DNA of 5,644 bases, from positions 1 through 5,644 of the forward strand of contig JAFGSO010000244.1 of the NCBI GenBank assembly GCA_016934605.1. The letters are read 5' to 3'. The position numbers and the translations under genes were made by a program. Shown here piece after piece: positions 1 through 5,644 of the stretch; position 1 is the first letter of the stretch, and the number at the start of each line of letters is the position of its first letter. This DNA comes from Calditrichota bacterium (GTDB lineage: Bacteria; Calditrichota; Calditrichia; RBG-13-44-9). Under the pieces are notes generated by a model. The model saw nothing but the letters and a program-made list of their open reading frames with translations, was not told the origin of the DNA and ran no database searches.

Positions 1-1
1 C

Positions 2-697
2 AAAGCACCATTACCGGTTGCCTACTATTACACCGATACTGTCCCTGAGGAGGATCTTTCGGGAAGCAAACACCGGCACCGATGCGTCATTGCGAATATT
101 TTTTATGTTCTGGAAGGGCATCCGTTTGTTTATCATTCCCGCAGCCCGGGATGTACCGGGGGAAAAAGATATACGGGTTTCAGCCGAAAGCTTCATCCGG
201 ATTTTGAATATTTCCTGTCCTGTGGCATTCCGGGAGAAATAGAGGGGGAACGTTATAAAAAAACCCCTGATCTGGTTAAGACGCATCTGAAGAATAATCC
301 CCCTTTTGAAGCCCCGGGTCAGTATCTGGTATTCAAGAGGTGGGACAAACTCGATGATTCCGAACAGCCGGTGGCAGTGATATTTTTTGCAACGCCGGAT
401 GTATTGTCCGGGCTTTTTACTCTGGCGAATTTCGACCGGGATGACTCACAGGGAGTGATTGCACCCATGGGAGCCGGTTGTGCTTCGGTGATCAATTATG
501 CTATGGATGAATCAAGAAAAACTTCGCCGAGATGCATCCTGGGAATGTTCGATGTATCTGCCCGGCCTCATGTGGCACCCCATATGTTAACTTTTACCAT
601 CCCGATCAAACGTTTTGCAGAAATGGTGGGGAACATGGAAGAGAGCTTTCTGATAGCCGGTTCCTGGCAGCAGGTGAAGAGGAGAATCCGGGATTAA
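2..697 (+). CDS. DUF169 family protein (COG2043-like), 5' end cut by window edge
   Basis: The frame is open from base 2 to the TAA at 695-697, giving 231 residues with no start inside the window that fits; the ATG/GTG-type starts near 371 would cut the domain in half. The protein reads as a nearly complete DUF169 member. Visible hallmarks are a PVAYYYTD stretch at fragment residues 5-12, Cys28, the C51-x-G-G-K-R-Y-x-G-F block at 51-60, a FLSCGIPGEIEGERYKK segment, FFATPDVLSGLFTLANFD, a GAGC segment and LGMFDVSARP near the C-terminus. Members are typically about 220-260 residues, so probably only a few tens of residues are missing. The molecular function of the family is unknown; the conserved cysteines and glycine-rich blocks suggest a ligand or metal site, but this is inference. 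No signal peptide or membrane segment is visible in what remains. It is convergent with recG and does not appear to share an operon with anything in the window. Family assignment is confident; function is not assigned. Confidence 0.88.
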   Translation, partial: KAPLPVAYYYTDTVPEEDLSGSKHRHRCVIANIFYVLEGHPFVYHSRSPGCTGGKRYTGFSRKLHPDFEYFLSCGIPGEIEGERYKKTPDLVKTHLKNNPPFEAPGQYLVFKRWDKLDDSEQPVAVIFFATPDVLSGLFTLANFDRDDSQGVIAPMGAGCASVINYAMDESRKTSPRCILGMFDVSARPHVAPHMLTFTIPIKRFAEMVGNMEESFLIAGSWQQVKRRIRD

Positions 698-802
698 ATA
701 TTAAGGATGAAAGATTAAGGTAGGTTTCAGAATTCTTGTTCCCGACTCCTGGATCCTGGATCCTTACCTTGAACCTTGCGCCCTGCGCCTTGTTCCTAGG
801 AT
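693..802. repeat. Degenerate 7-base-unit array filling the gap between convergent genes
   Basis: The DUF169/recG gap can be cut into consecutive 7-base units. ATTAAGG occurs at 700 and 714 with ATGAAAG between them, CTTGTTC at 735 and 789, CTGGATC at 749 and 756, and CTTGAAC, CTTGCGC and CCTGCGC at 768, 775 and 782. One 5-base unit (763-767) shifts the phase. Units at 721-748 match poorly. The left units are purine-rich and the right ones pyrimidine-rich on the plus strand, so the two halves can pair: AAGGTAGG at 717-724 complements CCTTACCTT at 762-770 with one bulged base. A first unit, ATTAAAT at 693, contains the DUF169 stop codon, and the last, CTAGGAT at 796, contains the recG stop. A fold between the halves could end transcripts arriving from either side, but neither strand shows a convincing T tract after it, so I do not call a terminator. 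Confidence 0.6.
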
Positions 803-2892
803 ATCTGAATCAACTGATATTTTTCCTGGTATTTGATTTTAAAATAGTCCCTTATTTTCTGGTTTTCCGGGAGACGCAGTTGCGGGTCTTTCTCGATTAT
901 GGCGAATGCATCCTGTCGTGCCGTTTCGATAATTTTCCGGTCCTCCACCAGATCTGAATATTTGAGATCGGGAAGTCCGTGCTGCCGGGTTCCGAAAAAT
1001 TCACCACTTCCCCGTAAACGTAAATCCTCTTCAGCAATCACAAATCCGTCTGTGGTTTTTTCTATCATTTTCATCCGTTGACGGGCGGTTTCATTTATGT
1101 CTTCCGGTGTGATGAGGATACAATAGGATTTTTTGCTTCCGCGACCCACCCGGCCGCGGAGCTGGTGCAATTGACTCAGTCCAAACCGCTCTGCATGTTC
1201 GATAAGCATTATGGTGGATTGAGGGACATCAACACCGACTTCGATTACCGATGTACTGACCAGAATCTGAATTTCACCCTTTTTAAATTGCTGCATGGCT
1301 GTTTCTTTATCCGAACTTTTCATCCGGCCGTGAAGCAGAGCAAGATTAAAGTCCTTAAAAATATGATTCCGGAGAAACTCGAAACTTTCGGTTGCCGCTT
1401 TCAGATCCATTTTTTCCGATTCTTCCACCAGGGGATAGACAATGTAGGCCTGTTCTCCCGCTTTAATTTTTTCGCGGATGAATTTATATACCTCGGGAAG
1501 TTTTTTTTCGGTTCGCCAGGCCGTAATGACGGTCTTTCGGCCGGGAGGCATTTCATCAATCACCGACGTGTCCAGATCTCCGTACAGGGTCATTGCCATG
1601 GTTCTGGGGATGGGTGTAGCCGTCATCACCAGCACATGAGGGTTCCAGCCCTTGGCAATCAGTTCACCTCTCTGGAGAACGCCGAAGCGGTGCTGTTCGT
1701 CAATAATTACCAGTCCAAGTTTGCGGAATTCCACCGCTTCCTGCACCAGAGCATGAGTCCCGATCACCAGAGAAAGGTCTCCTTCTTTCAGGGCCGAGTG
1801 TAATTCTTTTTTAGTCTGACTTTTCAGAGAGCCGGTCAGGATACGGGGTTCAATCCCGGTACCGCTCAGTAATTCCCGAATATTCAGATAGTGCTGTTCT
1901 GCCAGGATTTCCGTCGGTGCCATTAGTGCTACCTGATAGCTATTTTCAATGGCGATTAAAGCGGAGATCAGGGCGACGACCGTCTTGCCGGATCCGACAT
2001 CACCCTGCAGAAGTCGATTCATCGGGTGGCCACTTCGCAGGTCATCATAAATTTCACGCAAGACTCGCCGTTGTGCGCCGGTTAGCTCATAAGTTACTTT
2101 ATTCAGGACTTTCCGGATGGTTTCACCGGAAGTTTTCATGGTAATTCCCTTAACCGGGGACCTGTGCTGAAAATGTCTTAAAGCCATCAGTATTTCCAGG
2201 TAAAATAATTCCTCGTATTTCAGCCGGCGTAATGATTCATGGATATCGGACATTTTTTCGGGGAAATGTATTTTACGGATGGCTTCAGGACGTTCCCGCA
2301 GGCGATAGAGATTGAGAAGCATTTCAGGAAGGTTCTCACTTACCGCATCACCGTATTTATCCAGGGCGTTATATATGATACGGCGGAAACCACGGGAACT
2401 CAGACCGCGGCTTCTGAGTTCCTGCCCGCTGGGATAAAGCGGAATGATCTGACCGGTATGCAGTTGCTCCTTCGATTCCTCAATGATATCGAAATCCGGA
2501 TGAACGATCTGCCATCCCCGGTAAAAACCAATTTTTCCGCTGAAAGCCACTTCCTGGTCTTCCTTGAAAACCTTCTGAAAATAATCGACCTGATTGAACC
2601 AGACGCCGTCAAGGATGCCGGTTTTATCATAAATGGTGATAATGAGTCTTTGATGGGGGCGTGGGATTTTTTTGATTTTTACGATCCGTCCCACAACGGT
2701 TACGTCCTCTCCTTCACTCACCTGGCTGATTTTCATGATGGTGCTCCGATCGAGGTAGCGGCGGGGAATATAGGTGAGGAGATCTTCTACTGTTTCAATT
2801 CCGGCCTTATGAAGCAACGCTGCCCGGGCTTCACCAACTCCCTTTACATACTGAACATCCGTTTCGGCGGTCGATCGGAAGGTATCACCCAT
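796..2892 (-). CDS. recG: ATP-dependent DNA helicase RecG
   Basis: RecG is a monomeric superfamily 2 DNA translocase that rewinds and regresses stalled replication forks and branch-migrates Holliday junctions and R-loops. The 698 residues match the usual full length. The N-terminus has the VQYVKGVG helix-hairpin-helix-like motif (13-20). The wedge/OB fold spans about 60-140. The helicase core shows ELTGAQ (269-274), Walker A GDVGSGKT (297-304), the RecG-type DEQH box in IIDEQHRFG (396-404), TATPIPRT (424-431), STSVIEVGVDVP (546-557) and motif VI QLRGRVGRG (577-585). A segment around 622-644 (EEDLRLRGSGEFFGTRQHG) corresponds to the translocation (TRG) region. No catalytic motif is missing. The ATG at 2892 is chosen because it sits just ahead of the conserved N-terminal motif; no Shine-Dalgarno sequence precedes it, only AT-rich DNA. 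It follows lolD after an 87-base spacer without an obvious terminator, so read-through from the lol genes is possible. The TAG stop lies inside the flanking heptamer array. Confidence 0.97.
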   Translation of the reverse strand: MGDTFRSTAETDVQYVKGVGEARAALLHKAGIETVEDLLTYIPRRYLDRSTIMKISQVSEGEDVTVVGRIVKIKKIPRPHQRLIITIYDKTGILDGVWFNQVDYFQKVFKEDQEVAFSGKIGFYRGWQIVHPDFDIIEESKEQLHTGQIIPLYPSGQELRSRGLSSRGFRRIIYNALDKYGDAVSENLPEMLLNLYRLRERPEAIRKIHFPEKMSDIHESLRRLKYEELFYLEILMALRHFQHRSPVKGITMKTSGETIRKVLNKVTYELTGAQRRVLREIYDDLRSGHPMNRLLQGDVGSGKTVVALISALIAIENSYQVALMAPTEILAEQHYLNIRELLSGTGIEPRILTGSLKSQTKKELHSALKEGDLSLVIGTHALVQEAVEFRKLGLVIIDEQHRFGVLQRGELIAKGWNPHVLVMTATPIPRTMAMTLYGDLDTSVIDEMPPGRKTVITAWRTEKKLPEVYKFIREKIKAGEQAYIVYPLVEESEKMDLKAATESFEFLRNHIFKDFNLALLHGRMKSSDKETAMQQFKKGEIQILVSTSVIEVGVDVPQSTIMLIEHAERFGLSQLHQLRGRVGRGSKKSYCILITPEDINETARQRMKMIEKTTDGFVIAEEDLRLRGSGEFFGTRQHGLPDLKYSDLVEDRKIIETARQDAFAIIEKDPQLRLPENQKIRDYFKIKYQEKYQLIQIS

Positions 2893-2979
2893 AAGAGTTT
2901 TTTAAGGAAATAGAATTAAATATTTTATTCAGTTAAGTTGTTTCCTGGAAAAATAAATCTGATACACCCATTTGGCCGC

Positions 2980-3711
2980 TTATAATTTCTGAACGATTTT
3001 TTCATCTTCAATCCGTCCATCCAGTAAATGGATGACCCTGTTGGCCTGACCGGCAAACATTTCATTATGCGTCACGATGACGAAGGTCTGCTTATACTTT
3101 TCATTCAGACGCAGGATCAGGTCGAACAGAGCCTGGCTGTTCTGGGTATCCAGGTTTCCGGTCGGCTCGTCTGCCAGCACCAGTTTGGGGTTATTGACCA
3201 GAGCCCGGGCTACCGCCACTCTCTGTAATTCCCCGCCGGAGAGCTGGGACGGTTTATGAGACATGCGCCGGGAAAGTCCCACTTCGTTCAGGAGCTCTTC
3301 GGTGTGGGTGAGATGATCTTTCCAGTCTTGTCCCATGATCATCCTGGGGATCATCAAATTTTCCAGGGCAGTGAACTCCGGGAGGAGATAATGAAACTGG
3401 AAAACAAATCCGATATTTTTATTGCGGAATGCAGCAATTTCTTTTTCTTTAAACTGGCTGGTACGTTGCTGATCGATGATCACCTCACCGACTGTGGGTT
3501 TATCGAGGGTTCCCATGATATGGAGCAAGGTACTTTTTCCGGCGCCTGATGGCCCCATAATCACCAGAATCTCTCCCGGCTGTATGTTTACATCAATCCC
3601 CTTCAGTACTTTGAGCACTTCCGGTCCAGAGGGATAGTGTTTTTCAACCTGAATTGCTTCCAGAATATAGCGGCTTGACGACCTCTCGGTTTGTTCGATC
3701 TTTTTATTCAT
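2980..3711 (-). CDS. lolD: Lipoprotein-releasing ABC transporter ATP-binding protein LolD
   Basis: This is the cytoplasmic ATPase that powers extraction of mature lipoproteins from the inner membrane by a LolC/LolE-type permease for hand-off to the periplasmic carrier LolA. With 243 residues from the chosen start it has all ABC motifs: Walker A GPSGAGKST (53-61), the Q-loop in FVFQFHYLLPEFTALENL (Gln105), signature LSGGE (157-161), Walker B LVLADEP with catalytic Glu182, D-loop NLD (186-188) and the H-loop histidine in VTHNE (His215). The FQFHYLLPEFTALENL stretch is characteristic of the LolD/MacB branch. The start at ATG 3711 is preferred: a GGTGGAGG ribosome site lies 9 bases upstream, and it gives an 8-base overlap with the permease stop (ATGAATAA), typical of translational coupling. 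A TTG at 3735 would add 8 residues but would lie upstream of that site. A macrolide-exporter (MacB-type) or FtsE ATPase is less likely because the partner gene is a clear LolC/E homologue. Confidence 0.94.
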   Translation of the reverse strand: MNKKIEQTERSSSRYILEAIQVEKHYPSGPEVLKVLKGIDVNIQPGEILVIMGPSGAGKSTLLHIMGTLDKPTVGEVIIDQQRTSQFKEKEIAAFRNKNIGFVFQFHYLLPEFTALENLMIPRMIMGQDWKDHLTHTEELLNEVGLSRRMSHKPSQLSGGELQRVAVARALVNNPKLVLADEPTGNLDTQNSQALFDLILRLNEKYKQTFVIVTHNEMFAGQANRVIHLLDGRIEDEKIVQKL

Positions 3712-4942
3712 AGCGAATGGCCTCCACCGGTTCAAGTTTGGAGGCTTTATAAGCCGGATACACAGATGCGATCAGACAGAGCAGAATGGCTGCAACAGCA
3801 ATCAGGATAAAATCGAACGGTTGCATTTTCAGAGGAAGTTTATCAATCAGGTAAACATCCGGCGGAAGTCGGAGCAACCCGAAACGGTTCTGCAGAAATC
3901 CCACCGTGAATCCGATGGCGCTTCCCAGAATAGTACCTACTAATCCGACAATCACACCTTCAAAAAGGAAGATTCGCATGATACCGCGGGCGGATGCACC
4001 CATGCTTTTAAGAATCCCTATTTCCCTGGTTTTTTCCATGACAATCATAATGAGGGAACTGACGATATTAAAGGCTGCAACCATAATGATGAGGCACAGC
4101 ACCAGGAACGCACCCCATTTTTCAATGGTCATCCAGCTGTAGAGGCTCTTGTTCAGCTCAAACCAGGTTCTGGTTACAAAAGGATAACCACCCACCTTCT
4201 TTTCAATTATAGGTGCAATTTTACCGGCCAGATTGTAGTCGTCCAGTTTAATATCTATCCAGGAAACTTCATCCTGCATGTTGAATAATTTCTGGCCCGA
4301 TTCCAGGGAAACATAGGCCATGACTTTATCATATTCGTAGAAACCGACTTCGCTGATTCCGGTAACAACAAATTGTTTAAAGCGGAAAGGGGACATAATA
4401 TTGGCTGTCTGGGGAATAATAAAGAGAGTTACCACATCCCCCGGTGCAAATATCATCAGATTTTCCGCTAGGTATCTTCCCAGGACAATTCCCGGCAATT
4501 CACGGTCTTCGTGAATCCGCATCCCCAGTTCGAATTCACCACTCACTATACTGCCCGGAATTTCCGTTACATTGCCAATGGTTTCCTGATCCACTGCCCG
4601 GATCACTGCCGGCTGATTATTATCCCTGGAGCGGCAGACACCCTCCCGGGTAATGATGGGAGTCGCACCCACCACATGAGGAATGGTCATAACCGTATCG
4701 ATAAGTTCATCGTAATTTTGCATCCCCTCCACATAAAATTTGCGCAGCTGGATATGGGCATCGGCGTTGAACAGGCGGGTGCGTACTTCATCTTCGAATC
4801 CGTTAAAAGAGGACAGCACAATATCCAGGGCAGCGACACCGATGGTTACACCGATGATGGAGACATAGGTGATTATAGAAATAAAACCGGTCTTCCGTTT
4901 AGCACGGAAGTAGCGTTTTGCGATAAAAGTTTCGTAGGCCAT
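3704..4942 (-). CDS. Lipoprotein-releasing ABC transporter permease, LolC/LolE family
   Basis: This is the inner-membrane subunit that captures lipoproteins and, driven by LolD, passes them to LolA. The 412 residues are the usual family length. The N-terminus (AKRYFRAKRKTGFISIITYVSIIGVTIGV) holds the short cytoplasmic lead and the first membrane helix (about 20-45), followed by the SSFNGFED motif and a periplasmic MacB-like domain to about residue 270. Three further helices lie near 277-301, 326-350 and 377-396. The cytoplasmic coupling segment EKTREIGILKSMGAS (303-317) contacts the ATPase, and the C-terminus YPAYKASKLEPVEAIRYE is the family's standard ending. Residues about 174-190 occupy the place of the LolC Hook that binds LolA; here the loop looks short. 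Only one permease gene is present, which suggests a combined LolC/E (LolF-type) protein acting as a homodimer or a partner encoded elsewhere, so I leave the symbol open. The ATG at 4942 starts directly before the conserved region; the DNA upstream is AT-rich with no Shine-Dalgarno sequence. Confidence 0.93.
   Translation of the reverse strand: MAYETFIAKRYFRAKRKTGFISIITYVSIIGVTIGVAALDIVLSSFNGFEDEVRTRLFNADAHIQLRKFYVEGMQNYDELIDTVMTIPHVVGATPIITREGVCRSRDNNQPAVIRAVDQETIGNVTEIPGSIVSGEFELGMRIHEDRELPGIVLGRYLAENLMIFAPGDVVTLFIIPQTANIMSPFRFKQFVVTGISEVGFYEYDKVMAYVSLESGQKLFNMQDEVSWIDIKLDDYNLAGKIAPIIEKKVGGYPFVTRTWFELNKSLYSWMTIEKWGAFLVLCLIIMVAAFNIVSSLIMIVMEKTREIGILKSMGASARGIMRIFLFEGVIVGLVGTILGSAIGFTVGFLQNRFGLLRLPPDVYLIDKLPLKMQPFDFILIAVAAILLCLIASVYPAYKASKLEPVEAIRYE
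3721..3728 (-). promoter_or_regulatory. Ribosome binding site that sets the lolD start
   Basis: On the minus strand the motif is GGTGGAGG, with its GGAGG core 9 bases before the ATG at 3711. It lies inside the last codons of the permease gene, so ribosomes finishing that gene can restart on lolD. It is the only strong Shine-Dalgarno match ahead of a visible start in the window. Confidence 0.75.
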
Positions 4943-5001
4943 ATATGATTCAAATTAATTTAATTTTAATGACATATAATGTTTTTTAACCTGAATAATT
5001 T

Positions 5002-5014
5002 CCCTGACACAGGG
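5002..5014. repeat. Small inverted repeat upstream of the lol permease gene
   Basis: CCCTG and CAGGG form a perfect 5-base inverted repeat around the 3-base spacer ACA, about 60 bases ahead of the permease start. It stands out in otherwise AT-rich DNA and could be a protein-binding site or a short hairpin in the leader. It may equally be chance, since the arms are short. Confidence 0.3.
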
Positions 5015-5145
5015 CATAAAGTCATATATATTCATAATTGACTGAATTTATCATTTTAGAATGATTTAAAACGTGTTGTGTCATCTATCATCCTTCTAAT
5101 TCAAAAATTTTTGGACCTGCTTCATTCTTTTTCCTGAACAGTGGG

Positions 5146-5216
5146 TCCTTCTCTGTGTCCTTTGCGACCCTGTGGCACATAACTGGTCACAGAGTCACGG
5201 AGAGTACAGAGAAAGA
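5146..5216. repeat. Imperfect inverted repeat with 31-base arms (CTCTGTG/CACAGAG type)
   Basis: Bases 5146-5176 pair with 5186-5216 around a 9-base loop. Counting by eye, 22 of 31 positions are Watson-Crick matches, and all nine mismatches are transitions; in plus-strand RNA five of these become G-U pairs, leaving four unpaired. Each arm carries the word CTCTGTG (or a one-base variant) twice, 17 bases apart: at 5151 and 5168 on the plus strand, and as CACAGAG-like words at 5188 and 5205. Similar CTCTGTG-rich intergenic repeats are, to my recollection, common in environmental bacterial genomes. No T tract follows on the minus strand, so it is not called a terminator. Confidence 0.65.
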
Positions 5217-5383
5217 TCGTTGCCTGACATATTCGTATAAGTGTTTATAAATTGATATTGTGAAAATCTGATAAACTTTCCCCGGATTGTTTATATACCT
5301 TACCATAGTTTAAAAACACATATACCCTGTAACATCTGAAGCAGGTGGATAAATTCTGATATCATAAAGTTTGATGGTTTCAT

Positions 5384-5644
5384 TTACTGTTCCGGCCTCA
5401 TTTGTGGAAAAAAGATGACATCCCGGATGGATGGAGAGTCCGTGAGCAGCATCACCAGACGGTCTATACCGATGCCCAGTCCTGCCGTGGGAGGCATACC
5501 ATATTCCAGAGCCCGGAGAAAATCCTCGTCCAGAACCTGGGCTTCTTCATCTCCTTTCGCCCTAAGAGCCATCTGATCCTCAAAACGTTCCCGCTGATCA
5601 AGCGGATCATTCAGTTCACTGAAGGCATTGCCGATTTCCTTGCC
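5384..5644 (-). CDS. lysS: Lysyl-tRNA synthetase, class II, C-terminal part (5' end cut by window edge)
   Basis: The frame is open from the right edge to the TAA at 5384-5386 and gives the last 86 residues of a protein usually about 500 long. It charges tRNA-Lys with lysine in the cytoplasm. The visible part is the end of the class II catalytic core: the AFSELNDPLDQRERF segment (7-21), the DEDFLRALEYGMPPTAGLG stretch (39-57), and class II motif 3 GLGIGIDRLVML (55-66) with the ATP-binding arginine Arg62, followed by the typical SIRDVIFFPQMRPEQ ending (72-86). The GLGIGIDRL and FPQMRPE forms match bacterial LysS. EpmA (a LysS paralogue) also has a class II core, but its ending differs. It is upstream of the lol genes on the same strand, an arrangement seen in various bacteria, though the 441-base gap argues against tight coupling. 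Confidence 0.95.
   Translation of the reverse strand, partial: GKEIGNAFSELNDPLDQRERFEDQMALRAKGDEEAQVLDEDFLRALEYGMPPTAGLGIGIDRLVMLLTDSPSIRDVIFFPQMRPEQ

Larger units (their letters stand above)
4943..5383. other. 441-base non-coding gap between lysS and the lol permease gene
   Basis: No convincing gene lies here. The DNA is AT-rich on both sides of a GC-richer imperfect inverted repeat at 5146-5216. Between that repeat and the permease start are two small inverted repeats: ATCATT/AATGAT (5050-5065) and CCCTG/CAGGG (5002-5014). I could not find a clear promoter pair for the permease gene, nor a terminator with a T tract after lysS. A gap this long suggests that the lol genes have their own promoter rather than depending on lysS, but this is inferred from spacing only. 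A 39-codon minus-strand reading frame (5187-5306) ends inside the repeat and is not called. Confidence 0.6.

Noticed and set aside
11..286. Minus-strand reading frame opposite the DUF169 gene
   Set aside because: The plus-strand frame carries clear DUF169 motifs through the same bases, so this is a shadow.
371..697. DUF169 as a short 108-residue gene starting at 371
   Set aside because: The frame is open and carries family motifs upstream to base 2, so 371 is an internal codon and the gene is cut by the window edge, not truncated.
717..770. Intrinsic terminator between DUF169 and recG
   Set aside because: A stem of about 8 base pairs with a bulge can form, but the loop is long and no clear T tract follows on either strand.
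1078..1803. Long plus-strand reading frame of 241 codons
   Set aside because: It lies wholly antisense to the helicase core of recG, whose motifs are intact; the translation resembles no family and has no ribosome site.
2239..2913. Plus-strand reading frame of 224 codons
   Set aside because: It is antisense to the N-terminal third of recG and explained by that gene's codon use.
2893..2979. Terminator or heptamer units in the lolD-recG spacer
   Set aside because: No stable hairpin and no convincing repeat period were found; it is ordinary AT-rich spacer.
4511..4948. Plus-strand reading frame of 145 codons
   Set aside because: It is antisense to the first part of the lol permease, with no recognisable domain.
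5187..5306. 39-codon minus-strand reading frame in the lysS-lol gap
   Set aside because: It has no ribosome site, and its end (SFSVLSVTL) is just translation of the CTCTGTG-type repeat.

Overview
The window looks like chromosomal DNA from a Gram-negative bacterium of moderate GC content. A lipoprotein-export (Lol) ABC transporter implies an outer membrane. Two of the three visible start regions lack a Shine-Dalgarno sequence and are AT-rich, and the gene set recalls the Fibrobacterota-Chlorobiota-Bacteroidota (FCB) superphylum or related uncultured phyla such as Calditrichota or Neomarinimicrobiota. That placement is an inference from protein style and context only.

Layout: a plus-strand gene for a DUF169-family protein (function unknown) is cut by the left edge and ends at 697. 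A short gap made largely of degenerate 7-base units separates it from the convergent recG. The rest of the window is minus-strand, read from right to left: the 3' end of lysS (lysyl-tRNA synthetase, cut by the right edge), a 441-base non-coding gap, a LolC/LolE-family permease, lolD (overlapping the permease by 8 bases), an 87-base spacer, then recG.

The permease and LolD together form the inner-membrane machine that releases mature lipoproteins for transfer to the outer membrane. RecG is a DNA-repair helicase and lysS belongs to translation, so their grouping is housekeeping rather than one pathway. I see no mobile element, CRISPR array, RNA gene or new multi-gene system. The most interesting DNA is non-coding: the heptamer array that fills the DUF169/recG gap and runs over both stop codons, and a 31-base-arm imperfect inverted repeat in the lysS-lolC gap.
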